Source of the DNA: Diplolepis rosae
Taxonomy: Eukaryota; Arthropoda; Insecta; Hymenoptera; Diplolepididae
Length of the DNA stretch: 64,000 nucleotides
NCBI GenBank assembly: GCA_030998225.1
Contig: JAPYXD010000716.1
Coordinates: forward strand, 2,480,001-2,544,000
Direction: 5' to 3'
The notes below the pieces were generated by a model. That model was not told where the DNA came from and did not search any database. It worked only from the letters and a program-made list of their open reading frames with translations. The translations under genes were made by a program, and so were the position numbers. This document shows, piece by piece, positions 45,853-57,238 of this stretch (position 1 is its first letter; each line of letters begins with the position of its first letter).

Positions 45853-47069
45853 TTAGTGTTGTACATTAGTATTCCAAAAGCATGAATTTATGTCCTTTAT
45901 GGCATCAACCCAAGGTTTTATTTCCGTAGATTTTAGGAAAATATTGGGCGGATATTCAACTTCTGTCAAATACAGTGCAGTGAAAAAGATTCCGATAACC
46001 TCACCCCTGTATATCAAAGGACTACCAATATCTGACTGTAAAACGAATTAAAAGGATGAATTTTATAACTTAGACGCTCAAAAAAGGATTCGGAAAATCG
46101 GAAAAATATTTTCATAATAATAGAATATATTTTCATCATAGTGGCTTCGGAGCCGAAATTCCGTTTGTCGGCAATGACGTTTCGATATTCTGAAAGTAAT
46201 TTTGGATTTTAAGAAAATATTTTATACTTTTCTGCTTTTTGCTCAGATCTAAAAGAGCTTTTCTGATATTCTGCAAACGTTCTCCGTTTTTCCAAAATCA
46301 CTTTTTAGGGTATATTTTTGATGCTCGACCTTTCATACACTTCAAACAAAATAATTTTAAAAATAATTAAATAATAATCAAGTTAGATACCGCAGTGGGT
46401 CTTTGGTCTCCAGCTAGTCCAACTCCACAAATCTGGCGTTCTTTTGAAAAATATTTATACTTTTCATTATTGTAAACTTCTTCGCATGTTCGAGAATTTC
46501 TTAATTGAATATTCATTTTTGTTAATTTTCTATCGCTACATAATTGCTTTAGAATTTCATTTAGCTTTTCCGCACCATCATCCCATCCAAATAAGATAGC
46601 CAATTCTCCTCTTGGAACGTCATTCCTTGACAAATCAATCGGTTGTATAGGTCGCTCATACTCTTTCTCATCAATCTATCACAATAGTTTTTATCAATTA
46701 ATACTTCACATTATTTACCAAATTAAAATGTATTTTGTACACCCACCAGAAAGGCTCCTGCAGCAACATCATCATTTGAATCTGGAAGTCCGTTTTTATC
46801 GTAGAAATACTCTATTGACTTTCTAATTGGATATACATTTTCAGTTTTTAATCCTTCACTATCCAAAAGAGTAGCAACAGCTTCTTCAAAATTCATTCTA
46901 CGCAAATATAATGTACATCGAGATGCAGATAAAAGTACGCGCGGGGAAACCGTACATGCAAGACATACATGACCCATTTTCCATGATATAGTAGCCATAA
47001 ACATTATAGGAGTTTTCCCTATTGGCATCCCGGAAATCATTTTAGTTTCCAGATGAGATGAAGAGGACA
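45853..47069 (-). CDS. Trypsin-fold serine protease homologue C (catalytically dead; signal exon not found)
   Basis: Three exons on the minus strand: 47069-46747, 46675-46391 and 46035-45853 (TAA). The first starts at an acceptor (TTTACAG) in phase 1, the phase that follows the signal exon in A and B, so an upstream signal exon is expected but was not found. CTVSPRVLLSASRCTLYL matches CGGTIIS..VLTAAHC with His to Arg. The Asp region reads DSNDDVAAGAFL. GELAILFGWDDGAEKLNEIL matches the VxGWG segment. SDIGSPLIYRGEVIGIF replaces GDSGGPL (Ser to Ile, Asp kept). KPWVDAIKDI is the C-terminal helix. It is closer to typical S1 proteases than A or B. A read-through reading upstream of 47069 would give a hydrophobic start, but it runs into a MITE and I reject it. 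Confidence 0.75.
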
Positions 47070-47158
47070 CTGTAAAGTATAAGAAACTATCAATAATAAA
47101 GAAATCAATGTAATTAGATAACAGAAAAAACAGGAGGCTACATTTTATTGCAGATAGG

Positions 47159-47345
47159 TTAAGGCCACAGATCAACTCCCCCATAGCACAATACCTTCCC
47201 TGAACGTTCTATGAACGTTCCCATGGAAGGTTCCAGGAACGTTCTCTTTGAATATTCTTTGAATATTGCTGCGGAACGTTTTCTCAATATTCCTTTTGAA
47301 CGTTACTGGAACGTTCCACAGGAACATTCAGAGAACATTGCTCCT
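47159..47345. repeat. MITE end followed by clustered GGAACGTTC palindromes
   Basis: TTAAGGCCACAGATCAAC at 47159 is a lone left end of the GGCCATGGATC MITE family. From 47195 to 47335 the palindromic word AACGTT, mostly as GAACGTTC, occurs about seven times (near 47202, 47214, 47238, 47275, 47299, 47310) with related AATATTC words. Significance unknown. Confidence 0.6.
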
Positions 47346-47678
47346 GGACGGGCTTGGCTGTCCGCGTCGATCGGGTGAGGAATCTTTTTGTTCCTCCCTT
47401 GTTTGGCGCGGCCATTCGGCCTGCCTAACGGGCGTGTGTCTGCGGATGGGAGTCCCGGGCGAACGGATGACGGAAGAGTCGTACGCGACTTTAAGCTGGA
47501 ACCAACTACCCGTAAAGTTTAAAGCCGAAAGGCGGTTCCGCGGGTGGTGTATTGGTTCGAGAGAGGGGTTTTTTGGTTTTAACAGGTATGCCTACACCCG
47601 TCCTAGGAGAGTCCTGTACAATGTCTATAAAAGATTTCGCCATTTTTCCTCCTCACCAAAAAAAAAAAAAAAAAAACA
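47344..47678 (+). mobile_element. 5'-truncated retroposon with poly(A) tail
   Basis: A block much richer in G and C than its surroundings (TGTCCGCGTCGATCGGGTG, GAGTCCCGGGCGAACGG) ends in an A-run of about 19 at 47659-47678. That is the form of a non-LTR or SINE insertion. No ORF domain was recognised; the 157-codon frame across it ends in the A tail and looks accidental. Confidence 0.6.
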
Positions 47679-48828
47679 TACATACAGAAAATTTGATTGG
47701 TTTAAGATTTCTGTATATTTATGCGTCCCAAATAAATAAATCTACAATTTTAGAAAAATCTATCGGAAATTAATTTTATTGTCAAAATCAAAAGTATTCT
47801 GAACGTAAGCATGTAGAAACTGGACCAAGTTGTTAATATGACATGGCTTTCAGCATCAACTGATTGAGCGGCAGCATTGTTTTTTTATTTTTCCAGATGT
47901 AAAAAAGGATTTAAAAATTAATTCAAAACTCATTATATTTTCTATTTATTTATTACAAAAAATCATTAGGGAATATATCTTAAGCTCTTTATTATGCCAA
48001 CAGTTTCCCATTCAGAAATCTGACGCATGAAACGCATTATTTACAATTTAAAAAAAGTTTCTACATTCATCGACACAAAAAAATTTACAATAACAATTAC
48101 TTTATTAATTTACTGTTTCTTTATTATTTTATAGTTTCAAATTTGGCAACATTTTTAAATTAAAAGAACTTTTTCTTGAAGCAAAAATGATTTTTTCATC
48201 TGAAATGCACTATTTCTTGATACAAGGAAAATTTCTTTGGATCGAAAGCATATTTGATAGGACGTTTTCAGTACTACATTCCTTTGAATCAAGTAGTTTT
48301 GTTTCTGTGTGTAAAATATATAAAATACAAATATATTTTTATCAAAAAATATTTTTATTTTCTCGATTACACTGGATTTCCGAAAGATGCATCGAAACCG
48401 GAACCTTGTACCGGAAGTATGTACCATCAGCGCCTCAGCGCGGATGCATTGCACACTTCTTTGCCAAGTTCATTTGTTTGACTTAACCAAATAATCTTAT
48501 TGTTTATAATAAATTATCTCCAAGCCAGCTCTTTTAATCAATTTTAAGAAATCATTTGTTTGAATCAAGAAAATCATCTCAAACAAATAATTTTTTTTTA
48601 ATCAAGAAGATAGATATTTCATATTTATTGGAATCAAACAAATTCTTGGTTAATCCAAATTAATTTACCGTCTTAAATTTTAAAAAACCCAATTGAAAAA
48701 ACGGTATATTCAATTTAAACAATACTTTTATCTCATTGTAAAAATAATAATCTTTTTGTTTTAAATCATTTAATTACATAGGTATGAGGTTTTTTACAAC
48801 AAGAAATAATACAACCAAAAAATATTTC
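47679..48828. other. AT-rich spacer
   Basis: Nothing recognisable. A short frame pair at 48155-48486 on both strands looks random. Confidence 0.35.
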
Positions 48829-49286
48829 TTAAGGTAGTACGAGCAGGGTACCGGGTGGGGATAGACCGCTGCGGGCGCGCGGTAAACAGGTGAGGTTGGT
48901 CACGTGACCCCAGCTGTACGTATAGCAACCAAAGCCAGCTAATTTTTCTAAAAAGCTGACCTTTTATTTAAATAGCTTTTTAATACGTCGGTGACTACGG
49001 TTTTTTTTTTTTTAATTTCTTCGTTAAGGTCTTAGCTTTAAATTAAATAGTTTTTTGTTCATTTTCATCGACAAATTTGGGCGAAAATTATTAAAACATT
49101 TCATCTATCCACCACTTTGCCATAAGACCAATGTTTAATATGCTGACTTTTGAAGTCGATTATCTGTTTAAACAATCGATCAACCCCCCTCAAATTTTCA
49201 GAATTTGTTTAGTCGTATTTGAACTTCACATAAAATAAAAATCAAGTCTTTTGTTCGAAGATGCTACCGTGCTCGTACTACCTTAA
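48829..49286. mobile_element. TTAA-flanked MITE (GGTAGTACGAGC family)
   Basis: TTAA-GGTAGTACGAGCAGGGTACC at 48829 is mirrored by GCTACCGTGCTCGTACTACC-TTAA ending at 49286. Terminal repeats are about 20 bp and the interior is not palindromic. 458 bp, no coding capacity. Confidence 0.75.
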
Positions 49287-49299
49287 TATAAACAATTGT

Positions 49300-49760
49300 G
49301 AGTAAACTAACAAAAAAGGAGAAAAGAAAAAAGAAAACATTAGGCAACTTTGCAAAAACCCTTCCTTCTTTTTCTTTCTTTCTTCCTCTTTGGTCTTTAT
49401 TACCCACAACCATCTACATAAAAAAAAATTACTCACCGACGTTTCGGTGCTCTTCCAGCACCCTCTTCAAGACTGAAATCCTAAAATTCTAAAATTGTTT
49501 TAGTTTCCTGTTAGCGTTCATGGAGGAGTGTTCTACATCCCCATGGAAGGTGATAGGTGACAGAGTTTTTTATTTTTCAGAATTCCAGCCTTGAAGAGAG
49601 TGCTGGAAGAGTACCGGAACTTCGGCGAGTAATTTTTTTATGTAGATGTTTGTGGGTAATAAAGACAAAAGAGGACGAAAGAAAGAAAAAGAAGAAAGGG
49701 GTTTTGGAAGGTTACCTTCTTTTTTCTTTCCTCCTGTTTTGTTGGTTTTCTCATAATTGT
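49300..49760. repeat. Inverted repeat with hammerhead-like segments in both arms
   Basis: Arms of about 200 bp face each other: left AAAGAAAAAAGAAAAC ... TTACCCACAACCATCTACAT, right ATGTAGATGTTTGTGGGTAA ... TTTTTTCTTTCCTCC. Near the centre each arm has a CTTGAAGAGNGTGCTGGAAG segment followed by a CGAAACGTC-like end. The overall plan could be facing ends of a Penelope-like element. No protein domain is seen. Confidence 0.6.
49436..49472 (-). ncRNA. Possible degenerate hammerhead ribozyme core
   Basis: On the minus strand CTTGAAGAG is followed by a six-pair stem GGTGCT/AGCACC with loop GGAAG, then GAAACGTC. This matches the hammerhead core CUGANGA - stem II - GAAA except that the core C is U. 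A second, weaker copy is on the plus strand at 49590-49625 (GGAAC in place of GAAAC). Stems I and III were not verified. Confidence 0.3.
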
Positions 49761-49929
49761 TTATTTTAAGAAATAGTTTTTGGTCCAAATTTGATCGTTT
49801 TTTTTGTTTTTAAGGGTTTGAACGGTTTCGAATTCTTGCAATTTTGAATTACAATTTTACACTCTTATATCGCAATAATGCAAATTAAACTCAAATTTAA
49901 AGAATTTAAAATTTTTCTGTGGATAAAGA

Positions 49930-49990
49930 GACGCTTTCGACTGTGCCGGGATTCAATCCCGGGTCTTTCGATTGCCATATAAGGAGATGT
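49930..49990 (-). repeat. tRNA-like B-box segment, possible SINE fragment
   Basis: The minus strand reads ATCGAAAGACCCGGGATTGA then ATCCCGGCACAGTCG, which looks like a tRNA-derived SINE B-box region. The rest of the element is not recognisable. Confidence 0.3.
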
Positions 49991-49999
49991 CTGACACAT

Positions 50000-51020
50000 A
50001 TAATCTAAACATTATTGTCATTATATGTTTTATTCATCTTAAAATAACAACTAAGCTGAATAAATATCTAAACTAAACTAAAATGTAAACTAATGTTATA
50101 TCATGCATCAATTGAAGTCTTAAGAGGAAAGGTATAAAACTTTTTGAAAAATACCTATTTGTTTTTTAAACATTTATTTTATTTTATAGTCAATAAATTT
50201 TACACTACAAGTATTATCAATTCTATAAATGATTAAATATATAAGTATAAAAATTCATAAGGACTTATATCGACCCTTAATTTAAAATTTGGTTTTTATA
50301 TTTTTTTTGTGAAGATTTAACGTTAACTTCCTCAAATGTTTATCAAATTAGCGGGCTGACGATTAATAAATTTAATATTTTGATTAACGGTGTCCCCACC
50401 TTCACGAACCCGATACACTGCATCTCTAAACCCAACTTACCCAACCCAGTAAATGTGTACTAAATTAAACGGTTATACACAGGGCCGAATTTACCGACGA
50501 GGGCGCCCTGGGCAAACTAGAATAACCGCCCCTTCCCTCTATTACTTCAACAAATGAACTTATACATGTTTTTAAACTATAAAAGTAAATTTTCGTTTTT
50601 AAGTATTGAAAATTTATATTTAAGAATTTTGAAGAAGAAGATAAACCCTCATTTTTGCCGCCCTCCTTGAGGCGCCGCCCTGCGCAGCTGCCCATGTTGC
50701 CCATGTGTAAATTCGCCCCTGGTTATACAGTAAAATTAGAGTGCATGGTATCCATGCTTAAAATTAGATATTGTATTTTAAAAACTATAATATATGCACA
50801 AAACTCTTTGATAACACAATCCTAAATTTTATTAAATTACTATAACACGGAGAAAAATGATTCGAGAAATTTCAACTCAATTTTTAGCAAAGTTGGTACA
50901 TATCGACAAGATAGAGATATATAAATATAATTGTAATAATTTGTTACGCACCAAATGTTAAAAAATGCATTATAGTTTGGTAAACTTCAATAATGTAGAG
51001 TGAAATTTCAAAATGTACGT
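50000..51020. other. AT-rich spacer
   Basis: No gene. The minus-strand frame at 50465-50704 lies in a short GC-richer segment (CCGAATTTACCGACGAGGG) that may be an old repeat end. Confidence 0.35.
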
Positions 51021-51029
51021 CAGAAATTA

Positions 51030-51805
51030 TTAGAATAATATTAAGGGCATGTACACGGAAAAAACAGTATAGCTGTTCGACCTATACCGGTATATAGTGT
51101 CTCGACCAATGCGGTATAGGTAAGACAACTATACTGGTTTGCCGCGCGACCTATACATTTCTTCGCATGCACGCGACTCTAACCTCGAAATGAGAAAGAA
51201 GTGTCATTTTTTCGAAGCGTTTGTCGATTTGTTTGGAGCATTTTTTCTTTCTTTGAAAGATCATTTTTGCGTATCGCGTATTGTTTTATCACACGCAAAA
51301 ATTCACAATAGCGATAACGATGGCATAATATTTTGTTTACGATCGCTATACATGGTATTGTCGTATCAACGAACTTATATAGCTGTCTCACCTATCCTCG
51401 TATAGTTCTGAGGACCATACCGTAGCATTAGTCTGATAGCAATATTTTCTGGTTCTGAGGACCAAAATATAGTTCTCTTAGCTATACCTTAATGAAACTT
51501 TTTTTTCGTCCTTCACATTCCCATATTAATTGAGATATCGAGTTGAAATTTTAATTAAATAAGTAAAAAGTGGTAGCAAGCCCTAATCTGGTTCTAAATT
51601 TTTATAATTATAAAAAAAAATTTCTAAAAATAAATTTGTTTATAATTATTTAGGATCAGATAAAAGTTCCATAATGCTTTTTTTCTTATCACTCAAAGTT
51701 TCAACTCGATATCTTAATTAATATGAAAATGCGAAGAACGAAAAAAAAGTTTCAGTAAGGTAGGGATTGGGAAAGTCATACGTGCCTTTAATATTATTCT
51801 AATAA
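51030..51805. mobile_element. Palindromic TTAA-associated MITE
   Basis: ATTATTAGAATAATATTAAG at about 51026 is mirrored by CTTTAATATTATTCTAATAA near 51788-51807. Inside, ATTAATTGAGATATCGAGTTG is mirrored by CAACTCGATATCTTAATTAA. The left third holds several direct TATAGSTNTYNGACC-like words. Confidence 0.55.
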
Positions 51806-51827
51806 TTTGTGATAAAAATCTAATATT

Positions 51828-54800
51828 CTATTGATACTCAGCAATCTTCTCTTGAATCCGCATTTTTATTTTTGGCGTTATTCTAATAAATACAAAAGGA
51901 TTTTCAAAAGTATTAGCCAGTATTCCATACATTTTTTTGTCCGCAAACAGGGGGCTACCAACATTGTACTGCAAAACAGATTGAAAAAAACATATTTTTT
52001 AGATTGTTACTATAATTCATGAGTTTCCATTAGAAGTAAATAAAGATGAATTATATATGATAATTAAAGAATCTATTTAAAATTACCCTTTCAAGCTGAT
52101 GGTCAGCATCAGTATACTTGTATGTTCCATACAATTTCAAATATGGATGATCTACCTCTCTTTCTGGACACATTTCTTCTAATTCTTCCAGTGATAATAT
52201 ATGAACTGCAATTTCTTGCAATTCTTCACCCCCCTTTTTCCTCGAACTTATATACCATATTAAATATTTCAGGTGGGTCATCTGAACAAAACGTTTCAAG
52301 CACTTTGAATTCACACGGCTCCTCATCATATGGAATATGAGTTGTTCTAACCTAAAAAATTATTCCAATACTTTTCTTTCAAAAGGGAATTATCAGAAAG
52401 TAGTAATACCAGGACTGCACGTTAGTACTGTTATAATCGTCGGCACTACTAATATAGTACTGGTTTAGCGCTTGCGTAGTGCTGGCCTTATGTGACTGGT
52501 ATGTAAATAACATCAATTACCTGCTAAGTATTAGCACAGTGCAAAGGTAAGACTACATTCAAACCTTATCAATCTAACACTGATTAAAAAGTAATTTGTT
52601 CAGAGCTAAAATTCAGTGTTGGTTATCTAAATATGAGTAATGCCAGACGCCAGACGTCAAATTCAACACTGGCATGGCGCAATTCTGACTGATTTAGGTT
52701 TGCACATACACTCGAACTCCGAGAATACAAGAAACTCGGGACAACTCGGGAACTCCAAAGATACGAGAGTGTAAGGAGCCCTCACTTCTGAGACATTTAG
52801 ATTTGCCCTAGGCAGCTGCGAAATTGCATTAATTGTATTGTATTAAGCTTGTACGCTTTCACATGAAAAGTTCTATTTTAAATCACCCATGTATTGCATT
52901 ATATGTATTTTATATATAGTATTATGTCTAGTGTAAACGATCAAAATTTGCCGCCCCTAAAAATTTGCACATAGGCCTACTACCCAGGTAGAAATTTCTT
53001 AAGTTTGACTTGACAGTTAATTAGTTAATAGTAACTCAAAACTAGTAAGAAAATATTCATAAGGAACTTGCTAGTTATTTGTAAGTTTAACTATCACAAG
53101 CTAAACTGGAGTAATACTTGTCTAGTTTCCCCCGTGATTAACTTTTGAATATTGCTTGTAAGTAATTGTTAAGGCATTTGTAAACGAAAACTTGGAGTCA
53201 TTTCATCTAATATGTGCGTACTAAAAATACAAGTTAAATGTCAACCTAAAATTTAGTGCGTTTGTAAGGTGCTGGGAAAAAACTTTTGCATATCGTAAAA
53301 TGGACCGAAAAAGGGAAGGAAACAGAAACTGAGTGAAACGGTTTCGTAAAAGGAGAAAAATTAGCCAAAAGTATCAGTATGAGTCTGGTAAGTATTCATC
53401 GCAATACGTCTATATTTTATAGGTTATGACATTATTTTTTCAATAAAATTCGCAATTCACCTTGTTTTGTTTCTTGGCCAAAATGCAAAAGCATGTCACG
53501 TACAATTTATTTTTTAATCTACAAAGTCCTTTGATTACTTTCTTACTTAATCTATAAATTCCCTGGGATCCCGCATAATTTTTCGTTATCTGGTTTTCAA
53601 AAACTTTTTTTTATTCTCATTTTTGGTATTAGGTTTTTATATAACAGTTTTTGTGACAGACGGATCAATTTGTGTACATATGTGAGATTTCAATTCCTAA
53701 CAGAGAACCGTCTATTGCCTCAAAAATAACTAGAGTGCCTTAACAATACTTCAAAAGTTTAGACTCACTAATAACTTAAATGGCGTAGCATTACATTTCT
53801 TCTGAATATCTTACAAGTTTTCCTCAAAAGGTCCTCACTAGTTGAAAAGGAAAACTTAGTAGTTTTTTTTTTATTCAGGGTTTTTTTAGGGGTTTATCTT
53901 GTTTTATTTTAAAATCTCTAATATCCTCCAATCACCGTAATTGTTTAATTTGAAATAAGCCAATTGATTGGTTGTACTTCCTAGGCGAGTATAAACGCCC
54001 AATTTTATTGGTTTATTGTACACATGTTCCAAAAATGACCAAAGCACAAGTAAATTATAACTGTTCTTTCCTTTAAATAGTCAATAAAATTTCTTGAAAA
54101 AAGAACCATATTTATAATATTCTTTGATTTTATCAACACTTTTAAAGACATTAGCAGCGATTAAATATTAATCAATATAATTTCTCATTATTTACTGTTT
54201 CGAAATATACAAAGCTTTTAAATGTTGAAAAAAGAAAAATTTACCATGTACATATGAGAATTTTACTACTGAAAAAAAAAATTTCAGGATCTAGTGGAAT
54301 TTTTTTTCTTTAGTGGAAAATAGGGACTGATCTAGGGGGAAAGCGACTCAGACACCCGGCAACACTGTCTCGAATAGGGTGGGGGTAAAAGGGGAAAAAT
54401 TCCGCTCGCTCCGTTGGAGTCAAAATATCCATATCTGCGGAGCGCTCATATCTTTGGAGCTTGTATCATTGGAGTTCGAGTTTAGTTTATTTTTATTTTA
54501 GAAGAATTACAAATTTCTCTTGAGGCCATGTCCTAGGTGGGACAAGCGACCAAGTAATCAATTGTTTTTTCGCCCATGTAACTTTTTTTCTAATGGAAAT
54601 ACCTTCCTAAAACGTCAAGAAAAGGTAGAGAGAATAATAAACTACGTTTATCTGCCTCGTTTGGGTAAAAATCCCGAAAATAATTTTTCCGAAGAAATTA
54701 AATATGGACAATTTTTGTCACCTGTCGCATTTCAATACGAAATAAGATATCAATTTGAAATTTGGGTAAATTGAATAAAAGACAATAACGAATGTTTATC

Positions 54801-55650
54801 TGGTCCTAAATTTTTACAAATGTAAAAAAAAAATTTCAATAAATAAAGATATTTGTGCGAACACCGACCGTCTCCATAGAACTCTGTATACACACGATCT
54901 AGCAGGATCTGTCATGGTAATATACAAATTGCTTGATTGATTATTTTATGAGAAACTTTTTTTGTTTGCCTGAATGTGTGCTTTCACTTATACTTTCAAT
55001 TCTACTTTATTAACGTTTTCCCAAATTTTTTCCGCTTTCTTTTAACTTTTAATTTTAAATGTGGACAAAAAAATATCGATCGGAGAACTGACTTGGTCAC
55101 GTGGCCCACCTTGGACATGTCCTTAAATAATTAAAATTTAGAGAATTTAAATATTTATTTTCTGACTATTTTTTTTAATTATCGCTTTGAAAGTAGTTTT
55201 GTGATCGAAAAGCAATGGATTGAGATATACCCACCACAACGAGTCCTATTTCATATTTTTCCATCCAGTTTTTTGCACATGCTAAAATTTCTTCCTTGCT
55301 AGACCCGGATGTTAAAGTTTCTTCAGATGTACTTCCTTCTCCAGATGCGGATGCGCTATTTTCTTCTATTGCTGAAGAAGAATATTCTAATGTGTCTATA
55401 ACCGGATAGCCGTATAGCCCTCTCTTACCATTCTCTATAGGGTGAACTTGAGTTCCTTCGTGGCGAGCAGTACCGTAAAAACGAAGATAACGTGTACAAT
55501 ATCCCGTACACAAGAACATATTTTTGGAAATTGCAGTTGAAATGCATACTTGGCTATCATGAATTCTTACAGAACCTAAAAATGTTCTTATATCTTCCTC
55601 CTTAGACATTTCATGTTCCATTTTACTTTGCAGATGTGATGAAGAGAATT
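51828..55650 (-). CDS. Trypsin-fold serine protease homologue D (catalytically dead, one frameshift)
   Basis: Exons on the minus strand: 55650-55235, 52351-52087 and 51968-51828 (TAG). The first begins at an acceptor in phase 1, as in gene C, so a signal exon is missing upstream. IHDSQVCISTAISKNMFLCT then GYCTRYL matches CGGSLIS..VLTAAHC with His to Tyr. YEIGLVV replaces DIALL. YNVGSPLFADKKMYGIL replaces GDSGGPL (Ser to Val, Asp to Asn). A Ser/Glu-rich insert (SSSAIEENSASASGEGSTSE) lies in a surface loop between the His and Asp regions. In exon 2 the frame changes inside a run of six G at 52229-52234: FNMVYKFEEKG continues as EELQEIAVHILSLEELEEMC only with one G fewer. The frame is clean on both sides, so this is either a recent null allele or a sequence error. 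Intron 1 is 2.7-2.9 kb. Confidence 0.7.
52352..54523 (-). other. Gene D intron, unclassified part
   Basis: AT-rich. Direct GACTAGT/CTAGTT-type words at 53000-53180 and 53760-53860 may mark a decayed element. No gene was recognised. Confidence 0.4.
54524..55127. mobile_element. TTAA-type MITE (GGCCATGTCCTAGGTGG family) in gene D intron
   Basis: TTGAGGCCATGTCCTAGGTG at 54522 is mirrored by CCACCTTGGACATGTCC-TTAA ending near 55127. The next bases also match (GACCAAGTAATC versus GACTTGGTCACG). A partial inverted copy is at 63095-63431. Confidence 0.6.
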
Positions 55651-55747
55651 CTATAAAGTTTGAAGGAATTAATTATGATATAGCAATCAATGATTAAAAA
55701 GTAAAATATAAAAAGTGTTTATGGATAAAAAAAATATCAAAAATTGT

Positions 55748-56185
55748 TTAGGGCCATAGAGCAACCAAACAACGTATCCATATATAAATCCCTGTAAAGG
55801 AAATTTTTTGTAAACAAAATATCTTTCTGGAAAATTAAGGTATATGATAAAATAAGTAAAATAAGGATCGTCTATCTTGTTTGTTTCTGTAGAAATATTG
55901 CATGGAAAATTCAGAAAAAAATACTAAAAAAGTTTTTGGTAATTACATTTACCTGTACATTGATTTTCAAAATTCTAACTGAAATCACCCTGACCGGCGT
56001 CCTTTATTGTATTCTATCATATCTTCCGGAATTTAAAGAAGATATTTCCAGTACAAAAAAGTTATCTTACATGAATATAAACTGTAATTAAAGCCATGGA
56101 CCAATTGAATGACGTGACTAAATTATAGTTTATAATCATCTAAAATAATATTTTTGGAATCGCAAAATAACTTTTTTTTATTATA
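55748..56185. repeat. Two partial GGCCATGGATC-family MITEs
   Basis: A left end, TTTAGGGCCATAGAGCAACC, lies at 55748, and a second left end, ATTAAAGCCATGGACCAATTG, at 56089. The second is cut by the mariner insertion at TA 56184. Confidence 0.5.
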
Positions 56186-57238
56186 CAGGGTGTCTAAAAA
56201 GTCGCGGGACGGTTGGATATTTCCTCAGGTAAAATATTTTTCAAAAAAGTAAAGGTCATTCTTGAAGTAAATTTCAACGAAGAATTCAATGGTGACCTTC
56301 ATTTTGACCTTGAAGTTAACCTTCATGGCTTTTTCAAGGTCAACTTCGTTTTTTTAAATGGGAACCCCTTTTTTTACATCTGCAATCGATACCTAAGTCA
56401 ATACCTAAGGCGATACCATAAGTCCTATACCGTTTTTCTATCTCCATACGAATATTACGAATCGAAACTAAATTCACGTTTTACGAGTACATACTTACTA
56501 TCTTTTGCTAAAACATTATTATGGCGCAAAATAAACTTTCGGAACGAGAGAGGGTATCTGTATTAATGATGCGTGGTTGGGGAGATCGAGTTCGATCTTA
56601 TGATCAAGTTCGTTTGCTTTTTAATCGCACTTTTCGTAATGGAGAAGGGTTAAATCCTGTCTCAAAATCAACAATTGAAAGAACTGTAAGGCACTTTATG
56701 AATCATGGATCTATCAAGGACCTTCAGAGAACTGTTCGGCCAAAATCTGCAGGATCTGAGGAGATGCAGATGGACATAGCCCAAGCATTTGTTGAAAACC
56801 CACACCTTAGTTTACGTCGAGTTAGTGATGAGCGTGACGTTGCTCCTGAGACTGTGCGAAATATTTTAAAAAGCATTAATTTCCATCCTTACAAATTTCA
56901 TCTGGTACAAGAGCTCAATGAAGACGATCCTAATCGTCGGGCTGAATTTTGTGCAATTATGATGGACAGAATTGATAGAGATCCTCTTTTCTTGTACAAT
57001 ACAGTATTTTCAGATGAAGCTACTTTCACTTTAAAAGGTGAAGTTAACAGGCAAAATTGTAGATATTGGTCCGACACAAATCCTGATTGGATGTTGGAGA
57101 GTCACACACAATATCCACAAAAGATTAATGTTTGGGCCGGTATCTTAAATGATACATTGATAGGTCCTTTCTTCATCGATGGTAATCTCAATGCCCGTGC
57201 ATATGAAGAGCTTCTCAGAAACCAAATTGTACCAAGAA
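56186..57238 (+). pseudogene. mariner-type element, 3' end removed by a LINE
   Basis: The terminal repeat CAGGGTGTCTAAAAAGTCGC starts at 56186 after TA. The transposase begins MAQNKLSERERVSVLMMRGW at 56521. It has an intact N-terminal helix-turn-helix region (NPVSKSTIERTVRHFMNHG, SLRRVSDERDVAPETVRNIL), the first catalytic Asp (VFSDEATF) and the segment NVWAGILNDTLIGPFF. It runs to about residue 239, RNQIVP, with no stop or frameshift, so it is quite young. The frame then enters antisense LINE sequence, making a 296-codon chimera. The second and third catalytic Asp and the right end are absent. Confidence 0.85.

Noticed and set aside
46723..47184. 153-codon continuous minus-strand ORF as the full start of gene C
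   Set aside because: Its first codons fall in a TTAA MITE, and a good acceptor (TTTACAG at 47070) in the family phase marks the real exon start.
47266..47739. 157-codon ORF
   Set aside because: It crosses a retroposon end and its poly(A) tail; no domain is recognisable.
56213..56566. 117-codon ORF before the mariner transposase
   Set aside because: It lies in the mariner leader, made of AAGGTCAACTTC-type repeats; no domain.
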